Shown here: piece after piece, positions 1 through 6,300 of the stretch
Layout of the letters: every line of letters starts with the position of its first letter
Position numbering within the stretch: the stretch's first letter is position 1
NCBI GenBank assembly: GCA_017998555.1
Contig: JAGOCU010000104.1
Location: forward strand, 1-7,395
Reading direction: 5' to 3'
Origin: Thermoflexales bacterium
GTDB lineage: Bacteria > Chloroflexota > Anaerolineae > J036 > Brachytrichaceae
Length of the DNA: 7,395 bases
The notes under the pieces: model-generated
Databases searched by the model: none
What the model was told of the DNA's origin: nothing
What the model saw: only the letters and a program-made list of their open reading frames with translations
Translations under genes and position numbers: made by a program

Positions 1-1139
1 AACTGACCCAGGGCGAACATCACCGCCTCGGACATCATCAGACCCTGCAGCGCGTCGGCATTTCGGCGCATGCGCTCAGGATGCACCCGCAGGCCGCGCA
101 GCACGCGCAGGGTCAGGCTGAGCGCGCCATCGGTCAGCACGCACAGCTCCGGCACATACGCCCACTCCATGTGGTTGTAAGTCCAGTCGCGCTCGTGGGC
201 GACGATCAGGCCATCCAGCGCATTTCGGGCCTGGCTGAAGGATAGCCGGGCCAGCGCGACGATGGCCTCGCACAACATCGGGTTGCGCTTGTGGGGCATG
301 GTGCTGCTGCCGACCTTGCCCTCGTTGAAGGGCTCCTCGACCTCCCACACCTCGGTCTTCTGCAGGGCGATGACCTCGGCGGCGATCTTGCCGCAGGTCC
401 CGGCCAGCATCGCCAGCACGTTGGCGAATTCGGCGATGCCGTCGTGGGCGACGTGCCAGGTGATGGGCGAATCGGCCAGGCCGAGCAGGGTCATCATCCG
501 GGCGCGCACGGCGAGGGCATCCGCGTCGAAAGACGCCAGCGTGCCGACTGCGCCACCGAATTGCCCGACCAGCACGCGCGGCTTGCAGTCGTTGAGCCGG
601 GCGCGGTGGCGCCGGAATTCGTCCAGCCAGACCGCGACCTTGAAGCCAAAGGTGATCGGCAGGGCGTGCTGGCCGTGGGTGCGCCCGGCCATGAGGGTGT
701 CGCGGTATTTGCCCGCCAGTTCGGCCAGCACGGATTCGAAATCGGCCAGGCGCCGTTCGACAATGGCGATGGCGTCCTTGCACTGCAGGACGACGGCCGT
801 GTCCATGATGTCCTGGGTCGTCGCGCCGTAGTGGATGTACTCGCCGGCCCCGTTCGCGCAGGCGTCCTTGAACACCCGGATGAGCGGGACGATCGGATGC
901 AGGGTCAGATCGATCTGAGCCTTCATCTTGACGACATCCATCAGCTCGGCCCGGCCTTTGCGGGCGATCTCCTCGGCCGCCCAGGCCGGGATCACCCCGA
1001 GCTCGGCCTCGGCCTGGGCCAGGGCCACCTCGACATCCAGCCATTTTTGGAGCAGCGCCCGATCCTCGAAGACCGCCCGCATCTCATCGGTGCCGTAGAG
1101 GTCCTTGAGAAAGATGGAGTCGGTGATGTGCGAGGCCAT
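1..1139 (-). CDS. Fumarase-superfamily lyase, CMLE/adenylosuccinate lyase-like (C-terminus cut by window edge)
   Basis: The frame starts with MASHITDSIF and stays open for 379 codons to the left edge. The family usually runs to about 450 residues, so roughly 70 are missing. The fumarate lyase signature GSSTMPHKRNP is at residues 277-287 and forms the flexible loop with the catalytic serine. HYGATTQD (103-110), RTHGQHALPITFG (153-165, with the His expected to be catalytic in adenylosuccinate lyases) and HERDW (315-319) are also present. The segments GQFGGAVGTLAS (192-203) and VPELCVLTDGAL (329-340) look like 3-carboxy-cis,cis-muconate cycloisomerase (PcaB). The THGQH block is that of adenylosuccinate lyase, where proteobacterial PcaB as I recall it lacks this His. 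Family chemistry is beta-elimination releasing fumarate, or lactonisation. PurB is unlikely given the catabolic neighbours. The gene starts 14 bases after the isomerase stop with no clear ribosome site, so translation may be coupled. The family is secure; the substrate is unknown. Confidence 0.9.
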   Translation of the reverse strand, partial: MASHITDSIFLKDLYGTDEMRAVFEDRALLQKWLDVEVALAQAEAELGVIPAWAAEEIARKGRAELMDVVKMKAQIDLTLHPIVPLIRVFKDACANGAGEYIHYGATTQDIMDTAVVLQCKDAIAIVERRLADFESVLAELAGKYRDTLMAGRTHGQHALPITFGFKVAVWLDEFRRHRARLNDCKPRVLVGQFGGAVGTLASFDADALAVRARMMTLLGLADSPITWHVAHDGIAEFANVLAMLAGTCGKIAAEVIALQKTEVWEVEEPFNEGKVGSSTMPHKRNPMLCEAIVALARLSFSQARNALDGLIVAHERDWTYNHMEWAYVPELCVLTDGALSLTLRVLRGLRVHPERMRRNADALQGLMMSEAVMFALGQ

Positions 1140-1153
1140 GGAGATGCGCGGTC

Positions 1154-2011
1154 TCAGCCGACCGGGATGCCGAGCGCCTTCAGCTTTGCGTTCAGGTTGA
1201 TCTTCGCCTGTTGAATCAAGCTGACCGGCAGGTGCTCGATCATCAACCAGCCGTCTGGTTGGTTCTTGCTGGCCTCGCTCAGGAGCGTGTCCCAGTCCAT
1301 CAGGCCCGTGCCCAGGACCGTCTCGGAGATATGCGCCACGAGCCGGTCCTCGAGGTAATAGTCCTTGAGGTGAATGGTGTCGGCAAATGCCCCCAGCAGC
1401 GCGAATTGCTCGCGGATCATCGGGGCCGGATGAAAGGCGGTTCGCAGGTCTGTGACGAAATTGCACACGTCGATGTTGACCCGCATGTTCGCGGCGCCCG
1501 TGCGGTCAATCACCCGCCGAATCGTCTTCGCCGTGTCCAATGTGCTGGTCTGATGCACCTCCAGCACAACGTTCAGACCTTGATCCTGGGCGAGCGCGGC
1601 AATTTCTTTCAGGCTGCCCACCAGCCGGTCCTCGGTCTGGGGCAGATAGTTGTCAGGGTGAGGCCACCAGTCGCCGCGCGGATTGAGGCTGGTGGGCCGC
1701 ACCCCCACGCCGGGCACGCCGAGTTTGGCGGTGAGCGCGCACATCTCGCGCACCTGAGCGATGCCGGCCTGCCGCACGCGCTCGTCCGGCGAAATGATGC
1801 ACGGATACTTGCCCCACAACTGCAGCCAGGTCAGGCCCTGATCGGCGATGTGTCCGCGCGCGGCGGCGATCGTTGCGGCCGAGATGCTTTCGGCCGGGAC
1901 ATTGATGTGGGCCCCGATCCCGGTAAAGCCGAGCTCGGCGATGAGGCGCGCGTTCCCGTAGGTGACATCGCGCAGATCGGTGTTGAATACGCCCTGGACG
2001 GCAATCTTCAT
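1154..2011 (-). CDS. TIM-barrel sugar (phosphate) isomerase/epimerase, xylose isomerase-like/AP endonuclease 2 fold
   Basis: This 285-residue protein has the usual length for the family of cytoplasmic TIM-barrel isomerases that includes tagatose 3-epimerase, hydroxypyruvate isomerase and IolE/IolI. The expected metal-binding set is visible in order: E151 in LEVHQ, D181 in NIDVCN, H214 in IHLKD and E259 in MIEHLP. This is the Glu-Asp-His-Glu pattern that holds Mn or a similar divalent metal for proton transfer on keto-sugars. H153, just after E151, is a likely substrate contact. The N-terminus MKIAVQGVF forms barrel strand 1, so the ATG at 2011 is the natural start, although no Shine-Dalgarno sequence lies at normal distance. 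The start is 12 bases past a large hairpin (2024-2076), and the stop is 14 bases before the lyase start. The likely role is isomerising or epimerising a sugar intermediate made by the upstream enzymes. Some relatives are dehydratases, so the exact reaction is open. Confidence 0.88.
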   Translation of the reverse strand: MKIAVQGVFNTDLRDVTYGNARLIAELGFTGIGAHINVPAESISAATIAAARGHIADQGLTWLQLWGKYPCIISPDERVRQAGIAQVREMCALTAKLGVPGVGVRPTSLNPRGDWWPHPDNYLPQTEDRLVGSLKEIAALAQDQGLNVVLEVHQTSTLDTAKTIRRVIDRTGAANMRVNIDVCNFVTDLRTAFHPAPMIREQFALLGAFADTIHLKDYYLEDRLVAHISETVLGTGLMDWDTLLSEASKNQPDGWLMIEHLPVSLIQQAKINLNAKLKALGIPVG

Positions 2012-2023
2012 GGTTTTTTGACG

Positions 2024-2076
2024 TTTTCCGGAGGGGACATCCCCCGGCGAAGCCGGGGGATGTCCCCTCCGGAAAA
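2024..2076. repeat. 25-bp perfect inverted repeat with 3-base loop (hairpin element 1)
   Basis: Bases 2024-2048 and 2052-2076 are exact reverse complements, 25 of 25, around the loop GAA (2049-2051 on plus). The arm starts TTTTCCGGAGG and ends CCCCCGGC at the loop. The element fills most of the 80-base gap between the enolase-superfamily stop (2092) and the isomerase start (2011), so it would be transcribed within the operon. The minus transcript has no U-run after the stem, which argues against a simple intrinsic terminator. The element shares its architecture with 4004-4056. Possible roles are mRNA stabilisation or processing, translational damping of the isomerase, or a dispersed palindromic repeat of the REP type. 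Confidence 0.95.
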
Positions 2077-2091
2077 ATAGACGGTATCCAA

Positions 2092-3273
2092 CTACTCCTC
2101 GCCGACTTCCTCTTGTTCATCGGGCCCGACTTCGATCAAGCCCGCCCCGCGCCGGCGCGCCCACGAGCCGGCCTTGGCCGCCTTGCTCGGCCCATCCACC
2201 GCCAACTGGGCAAGCCGGGCCTCGTCGAACTCGATGCCGAGACCGGGCCGATCGCTCAAGGTGATCCAGCCGTCGACGATCTCGTGCTTGCCGATCAGCC
2301 CGTCGCCCCGGCCAAGCATCGCGCACTCCATCATGATGTGATTGGGGATGGCGGCCGCGACGTGGGCCATGAAGTGGGCGGCGCAGTTCATCAGCGTCAC
2401 CGGCAGTTCGAAGGCGTAGGCCAGATCGGCGACCATCAGCGCGCCGGTGATGCCAGCGCTGCGCGATCCGACATTGATCACATCCGCCGCCCGGCCGGAA
2501 ATAATCGGGGTGAACTCGCTGATGTCATCGAGGTTCTCGCCGGTGGCGACAGCGGCCCTCACGCCTTCCGAGACCTTGCGCAGCCCGTCCACATCCCAGC
2601 GCCGGGCCGGTTCCTCGGCCCAGAAAATGTCGAAGTGCTTTTCGTATTCGCTCAGGATCCGGATGGCCTGTTTGGGCGACCAGTACTCGTTGGAGTCGAC
2701 CATCAGCACGGGGGTCTTGCCCGACTTGGCCAGGGCGTCGCGCATGATCCCGATCCGGCGCAGATCGGAGGGCAGGTCGAGGCCGACTTTGAGTTTGCCC
2801 GCGTTCACGCCGCGGGCGGCCATGCCCTCGTAGTACTCGCGCAGTTCGTCGTCGCTCAGGCACAGCTCGATCCCGCTGGCGTAGGCGCGCACCTTGCGGG
2901 TCGACGCGCCCAGAGTCTTCCAGAGTGGCTCGCCATTGAGCTTGGCCTTGATGTCCCACAACGCGATGTCAATGGCGCTGATGGCCCCGTTCACCAGGCC
3001 GCGATTGCCGCCCTTGAACGTCGTGTCCATCATCCGCTTCCAATGTCCGCGCACACCGCGTGGATCGCGGCCGACGAGCTGATCTTCGACCATGCCCGTG
3101 ATATGGCTGCGCAGCCCCGGCGATGAGAGCGCGACGCCGGTCACCCCTTCATCGGTGTCGAGTTGGACGGCCAGCCCGGCCATCCGGTCGTAGCCGATGG
3201 GATTGTTGGCGTCGGCGATGCGCCGCCTCAGTTGGATCTCATAGGGGCGGGCGCGGACGCCGGTGATCTTCAT
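2092..3273 (-). CDS. Mandelate racemase/muconate lactonizing enzyme-type enolase-superfamily protein (probable sugar-acid dehydratase)
   Basis: The 393-residue protein has the MR/MLE layout. A capping N-terminal domain contains NGAISAIDIALWDIKAKLNG (95-114). The TIM barrel carries the KxK pair K160/K162 in AGKLKVG, and metal ligands D193 (VDSNEYWS), E220 (WAEEP) and E246 (TGENL). Barrel strand 6 has D264 in AADVINVG. These support Mg-dependent abstraction of the proton alpha to a carboxylate, as in sugar-acid dehydratases, racemases or cycloisomerases. The strand 7 His that pairs with this Asp in mandelate racemase is not obvious: by eye its place falls on M295/N296, with H300 and H304 nearby. 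After the normal end at about residue 355, a tail of some 38 residues follows that is basic (WARRR, 371-375) and then acidic (EQEEVGEE at the end). The ATG overlaps the upstream dehydrogenase stop in ATGA, which fixes the start and implies translational coupling. The family is sure; the reaction is not. Confidence 0.9.
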   Translation of the reverse strand: MKITGVRARPYEIQLRRRIADANNPIGYDRMAGLAVQLDTDEGVTGVALSSPGLRSHITGMVEDQLVGRDPRGVRGHWKRMMDTTFKGGNRGLVNGAISAIDIALWDIKAKLNGEPLWKTLGASTRKVRAYASGIELCLSDDELREYYEGMAARGVNAGKLKVGLDLPSDLRRIGIMRDALAKSGKTPVLMVDSNEYWSPKQAIRILSEYEKHFDIFWAEEPARRWDVDGLRKVSEGVRAAVATGENLDDISEFTPIISGRAADVINVGSRSAGITGALMVADLAYAFELPVTLMNCAAHFMAHVAAAIPNHIMMECAMLGRGDGLIGKHEIVDGWITLSDRPGLGIEFDEARLAQLAVDGPSKAAKAGSWARRRGAGLIEVGPDEQEEVGEE

Positions 3274-4001
3274 CGGGTGTGCAGCGCGCCGCGGACGTAG
3301 TCGGCGTCGTCGCTCATCAGCCAGGCCATGAGCTTGCCGACGCCCTCGGGTTCGCCCAGTTTGGCGTTTCCGTGCGAGCCGGGTTTGCCAAACCGGAGCA
3401 GCTCCTCCTCGACCACGGCCAGCTTCATCCGGGTGGCGATGCTGCCGGGGTGGACGACATTGACCCGAATGTTGTCGTCAGCCAGTTTGGCCTGCATCGT
3501 GATGCCCAGGCTGCTCACACCGCCCTTGCTGCTGCCATACGCATACGACGAGCTCGCGCCATAGGCGGCGGCCGACGAAGTCAGCACGATCGCGCCCTTG
3601 CCGGCCTTCTTCATCAACGGCACGGCGTATTTGGCGCACAAAAAGCTGCCGGTCACATTGACCTCGTAGACCTGGCGGAACACCTCGGGGGTGAACTCCT
3701 CAATGGTCAGAAAGGCGCCTTTGAGGATACCGGCGGTCTGGACCAGGCCGTCGAGGTGGCCGCTGGCCTGGCCGATCTTCGCAAATGCGGCCGCCACCGA
3801 GGCTTCATCGGTCACGTTGACCTGGATGAAGGTGGCCTTGATGGCCCCTGCGGTCGCCGCGCCATCGGCCGCGTTGTAGTCCAGGACGTAGACGGTCGCG
3901 CCGCGCGCGGCGCAGATTTCGGCGGTGGCCTTGCCGATGCCGGTCGCGCCGCCGACCACGGCGATCACTTTGTTTGTCAATTCCATTTGAGCGCCCATCA
4001 T
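3270..4001 (-). CDS. Short-chain dehydrogenase/reductase (SDR), NAD-type, with a shortened C-terminus
   Basis: This is a classical SDR of 243 residues from the first ATG. The Rossmann glycine motif GGATGIG is at 17-23. D41 ends strand 2 (YVLDYN) and favours NAD(H) over NADP(H). TAG (89-91) stands where NAG is usual, followed by N115 (YEVNVTG), S142/S143 and the catalytic Y155-GSS-K159, then HPG (184-186). It probably oxidises a hydroxyl of an imported sugar or sugar acid in the cytoplasm. The protein stops at YVRGALHTR, just where relatives continue with a conserved DGG-type tail, so about 10 residues are absent. Its TGA overlaps the enolase-superfamily ATG. ATGs at 4001 and 3998 both follow GGAG, at 4 and 7 bases, and a third lies at 3986, just before ELTNKV where SDR homology begins. 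The 3998 start has the best spacing. The ribosome site lies inside a long hairpin. Confidence 0.9.
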   Translation of the reverse strand: MMGAQMELTNKVIAVVGGATGIGKATAEICAARGATVYVLDYNAADGAATAGAIKATFIQVNVTDEASVAAAFAKIGQASGHLDGLVQTAGILKGAFLTIEEFTPEVFRQVYEVNVTGSFLCAKYAVPLMKKAGKGAIVLTSSAAAYGASSSYAYGSSKGGVSSLGITMQAKLADDNIRVNVVHPGSIATRMKLAVVEEELLRFGKPGSHGNAKLGEPEGVGKLMAWLMSDDADYVRGALHTR

Positions 4002-4003
4002 TG

Positions 4004-4056
4004 TTCTCCGGAAGAGATCCTCCGCGGCGAAGCCGCGGAGGATCTCTTCCGGAGAA
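4004..4056. repeat. 25-bp perfect inverted repeat with 3-base loop (hairpin element 2)
   Basis: Bases 4004-4028 and 4032-4056 are exact reverse complements, 25 of 25, around GAA (4029-4031 on plus). The arm starts TTCTCCGGAAG and ends CCGCGGC at the loop. The element lies between the binding-protein stop (4075) and the dehydrogenase start (4001). Compared with 2024-2076 it has the same arm length, loop, outer TCCGGA and inner GGC, and 17 of 25 arm bases are identical. There is no U-run after the stem on the minus transcript. A stem at this position could protect the transporter mRNA from 3' decay and lower expression downstream, as REP sequences do in other transporter operons. That role is inferred. 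Confidence 0.95.
4006..4009 (-). promoter_or_regulatory. Ribosome binding site of the dehydrogenase, located inside the hairpin stem
   Basis: On the minus strand GGAG is followed by AACA and then ATGATG, so it is the only good Shine-Dalgarno sequence for the dehydrogenase. It belongs to the outer part of the 3' arm of the hairpin 4004-4056, paired with CTCC in the 5' arm. When the stem is folded the site should be hidden. Ribosomes leaving the binding-protein gene stop about 20 bases before the stem and could disturb it only partly. Confidence 0.6.
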
Positions 4057-4074
4057 TGCTCGAGGCGGTGGCGT

Positions 4075-5370
4075 TTACTTCAGCGTGCCCTTGACGGCTG
4101 AATCAAGGCCCTTGGCCAGCGCGTCCGCGCCGGCGGCCGGGGTGAGTTCGCCCAGCAGGATGCGCTGGAAGGTGGGCAGAATGACGCTGGCCTCCCAGCC
4201 GGGCTGGCCGGCGAAGGCCGGGGCCACGGTGCCGCCCGCGAGCGCCTTGAACGCGGCCCCGTAGAGCGGATTCTTGACGATGCGATCGTCCTGCGCGGCG
4301 ATCTGATTGGACGGCACGTAGCCGGTCTTCTCCATCAAGGTGATCAGGGTGTCCTTGTCCGCCCAGTGCGTGAGCCAGGCCCAGCTCGTCTCGATGTTCT
4401 TCGGATCGACGATGCCGTTGTAGGAGGGCGTCACATCGTTGATCAGCGCGGCCGGTCCCCTGGGTCGGGGCAGGGGCAGGAACTTCTTGCCATCGCCGCC
4501 CAGATCGGTGACGATGTCGACCAGCGACCCGGTGTGATGCCAGACCATGGCCGCCTTGCCGGTCCGGAAGGCCGCCATGATCTGGGCAAAGCTGTCGTTT
4601 GTCACGCTTGGCGCAACGGCCTTATGCTTGGTATACAGCTCGGTGTACCACTTCAAGGCGTCGGTCGTCTTGGCGACATCAAGCGCCGCCTTTCCATCCA
4701 CAACGAGGGGGGAGCCGAAGGCGCGAATGACCTGGGTGACCATCGCCGCGCCGCCGCTGCCGCCACGCATGGCGAAGCCAACGCGTCCCAGGGCCGGATC
4801 GGTCATCTTGATGGCCGCCTCGGTCATCTCATCAAAGGTCGTGGGCGGCTTCACGCCCTTCTCGGCGAACCAATCGGCCCGGTAATACATCCAGTCCACG
4901 AACATGAAGCTGGGAACGCCGTAGATCTTGCCCTTGACCGTCGCGGCGTCGAAGTACCAGTCGGGGAAATTCTTGCGCTGATCCCAGGCCTTGATCCGGT
5001 CCGTGAGATCCTGCAATCCGCCCATGGCCACCATGTCGGGCACCCGAGCGGCGGCGACCATCGTCGTGTCGGGCTTGCCGCCGCCCTGCACGGCCAGGGT
5101 GAACTTGGCCATGAAGTCGGCATTTGGAATGGTCACCGAGGCGGCCGTGGCGCCCGCGTATTTCTTGGCGAAGCTCTCCTCGCCGGCCTTCAGCCCGGCC
5201 ATTTCGGACTCGCTGGTGTAGTGGTGCCAGTAGTCGATCTTGCCGCCAATCTTGGCGGCAGGCGCGGCGCCCGGCACGGCGCAACCGCTCAGGGCGAGCC
5301 CGGCGCCGGCCATCGCCGCGCCCTTCAAAAAGCTTCGCCGCGATACTCGATATGAACTTGAACGCGTCAT
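4075..5370 (-). CDS. Extracellular sugar-binding lipoprotein of an ABC transporter, Tat-exported (UgpB/MalE type)
   Basis: This 431-residue solute-binding protein captures a carbohydrate outside the membrane and passes it to the two permeases upstream. Residues 10-16, SRRSFLK, are a perfect twin-arginine motif. A hydrophobic stretch follows (GAAMAGAGLALSG), then the lipobox LSGC with C30 as the lipidated residue, so it should be folded inside the cell, exported by Tat and anchored as a lipoprotein. Family landmarks are GKIYGVPSF (147-155), YYRADWFAEKGVKPPTTFDEM (162-182), FRTGKAAMVW (268-277) and GYVPSNQ (350-356). Aromatic residues such as W48, W159, W277 and Y317 could stack on a sugar ring. 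The ATG at 5370 has a strong AGGAGGA site at 5-base spacing. The binding protein follows its permeases rather than leading them, with its own strong ribosome site. The ligand cannot be told from sequence. Confidence 0.93.
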   Translation of the reverse strand: MTRSSSYRVSRRSFLKGAAMAGAGLALSGCAVPGAAPAAKIGGKIDYWHHYTSESEMAGLKAGEESFAKKYAGATAASVTIPNADFMAKFTLAVQGGGKPDTTMVAAARVPDMVAMGGLQDLTDRIKAWDQRKNFPDWYFDAATVKGKIYGVPSFMFVDWMYYRADWFAEKGVKPPTTFDEMTEAAIKMTDPALGRVGFAMRGGSGGAAMVTQVIRAFGSPLVVDGKAALDVAKTTDALKWYTELYTKHKAVAPSVTNDSFAQIMAAFRTGKAAMVWHHTGSLVDIVTDLGGDGKKFLPLPRPRGPAALINDVTPSYNGIVDPKNIETSWAWLTHWADKDTLITLMEKTGYVPSNQIAAQDDRIVKNPLYGAAFKALAGGTVAPAFAGQPGWEASVILPTFQRILLGELTPAAGADALAKGLDSAVKGTLK

Positions 5371-5375
5371 GGTCT

Positions 5376-5382
5376 TCCTCCT
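5376..5382 (-). promoter_or_regulatory. Strong ribosome binding site of the binding protein
   Basis: The minus strand reads AGGAGGA, five bases before the ATG at 5370. It is by far the best Shine-Dalgarno sequence in the window; both permeases, the isomerase and the lyase have weak or no visible sites. This fits the need for more binding protein than membrane permease. Confidence 0.8.
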
Positions 5383-5412
5383 GAATTACGAACGGACTTG
5401 AATCAGCAGGAA

Positions 5413-5433
5413 GGAATCGGCGGATCCGACTCC
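5413..5433. other. Small intercistronic hairpin between MalG-type permease and binding protein
   Basis: On the minus strand GGAGTCGG pairs with CCGATTCC, 8 pairs including one G-U wobble, around the loop ATCCG. It sits just after the permease stop (5439) in the 68-base gap before the binding-protein gene. No U-run follows. It could be an mRNA processing or stability element, but a stem of this size can occur by chance in GC-rich DNA. Confidence 0.35.
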
Positions 5434-5438
5434 CTCCA

Positions 5439-6293
5439 TCAACCCTTGACAGCTCCCACGAGCAGCCCTCGCACGAGGGCCCGCTGGGCAAACGCAAAAA
5501 ACACGATGATCGGCAGGATGCTGATCATGCCGCCGGCGGCAAGGAGGCCCCAGGGCAATTGAAACTCGCCGACCATGAGCTGCAGGACGACCGGCCACGT
5601 CCGCGAGCTCTCGCTGTTGGTCAGCATCAGGGCAAACAGGAACTCATTCCAGGCCGATACGGCGATCAGCACGCCGGTGGCCGCAATGCCGGAGCGCGCC
5701 AGCGGCAGCACCACCCGGAAGAGCGCGCCCATGCGGGTGCTGCCGTCGATCCGGGCGGCATCCTCGAGATCCGGGGGCACGGCGTCAAAGAAGCCCTTCA
5801 GCATCAGCAGGCTGGTGGGCAGCAGGAACGTGGTGTAGGTCAGGGCGAGCCCGAAAAGCGTGTCCAGAATGCCGATACTGCGCAACATGATGTACAACGG
5901 TAACAACATGAGCACGACCGGGAACATCCGCACAAGCAGATAGAAGGTGAGCAGTCCCCCGCGGCCGCGAAAGCGATAACGCGAGATGCTGTAGGCGGCA
6001 AAGGTGCCGGCGAGCAGGCAGAATGAAACGGTCAGCCCGGTGGTGAGGGCGCTGTTGCGGAACATGGTCGTCACCCCGGAGCGGTTCCACAACGTGACGT
6101 AGTTCTCGAGGGTCGGGTTGCGCGGGATGTATTGCAGTTCGGACGTGACGACGTCCTGTTCGCGCTTGAGCGAGGTCAAGCCCATCCACAGCAACGGCCC
6201 GAGCACGAATACCAGCAGGCAGGCGATGATGACATACGCCAGCGCGTCATACAGGCGCTGGACGGCTTTGTGAGAGGTGAGAATGCGCCGCAT
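5439..6293 (-). CDS. Carbohydrate ABC transporter permease, MalG type (CUT1)
   Basis: The 284-residue membrane protein forms half of the sugar channel together with the MalF-type partner. Six hydrophobic segments are visible at roughly 18-40, 82-104, 115-138, 144-167, 202-224 and 248-272. The cytoplasmic EAA loop that docks on the ATPase is at about 175-202: DLEDAARIDG, then VLPLARSG with the conserved LP at 196-197. The C-terminus ALVRGLLVGAVKG is the standard MalG-family ending. The length matches the family. The start at 6293 lies 7 bases after the stop of the first permease, without a clear ribosome site, so translation is likely coupled. No ATPase gene is in the window; many CUT1 systems share an MsmX/UgpC-like ATPase encoded elsewhere, or it could lie past the left edge. 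Confidence 0.94.
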   Translation of the reverse strand: MRRILTSHKAVQRLYDALAYVIIACLLVFVLGPLLWMGLTSLKREQDVVTSELQYIPRNPTLENYVTLWNRSGVTTMFRNSALTTGLTVSFCLLAGTFAAYSISRYRFRGRGGLLTFYLLVRMFPVVLMLLPLYIMLRSIGILDTLFGLALTYTTFLLPTSLLMLKGFFDAVPPDLEDAARIDGSTRMGALFRVVLPLARSGIAATGVLIAVSAWNEFLFALMLTNSESSRTWPVVLQLMVGEFQLPWGLLAAGGMISILPIIVFFAFAQRALVRGLLVGAVKG

Positions 6294-6300
6294 GGTGTGT

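Noticed and set aside
76..1044. Long open frame on the minus strand in another phase of the lyase gene
   Set aside because: Arg/Pro/Gly-rich translation with no family motif; the phase starting at 1139 carries the complete lyase signatures over the same bases.
1..1139. Naming the lyase purB
   Set aside because: It lies in a catabolic operon and has CMLE-like segments; a housekeeping purine role is not supported.
291..1214. Long plus-strand frame opposite the lyase gene
   Set aside because: Antisense shadow common in GC-rich DNA; low-complexity translation and it overlaps convincing genes on the other strand.
2024..2076. Hairpin as a rho-independent terminator (also 4004-4056)
   Set aside because: No T-run follows the stem on either strand, and the genes continue in the same direction with tight spacing.
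2113..3126. Long plus-strand frame opposite the enolase-superfamily gene
   Set aside because: Antisense of a gene with intact active-site motifs; no recognisable domain of its own.
4029..4031. Loop as a stable UUCG tetraloop in the minus-strand RNA
   Set aside because: The minus strand reads GGCUUCGCC: closing the stem fully leaves a 3-base UUC loop, so the special C(UUCG)G fold is not formed.
4366..5355. Long plus-strand frame opposite the binding protein (similar ones at 1211-2080 and 3279-4094)
   Set aside because: Antisense shadows: His/Gly/Arg-rich, no motif, no ribosome site.
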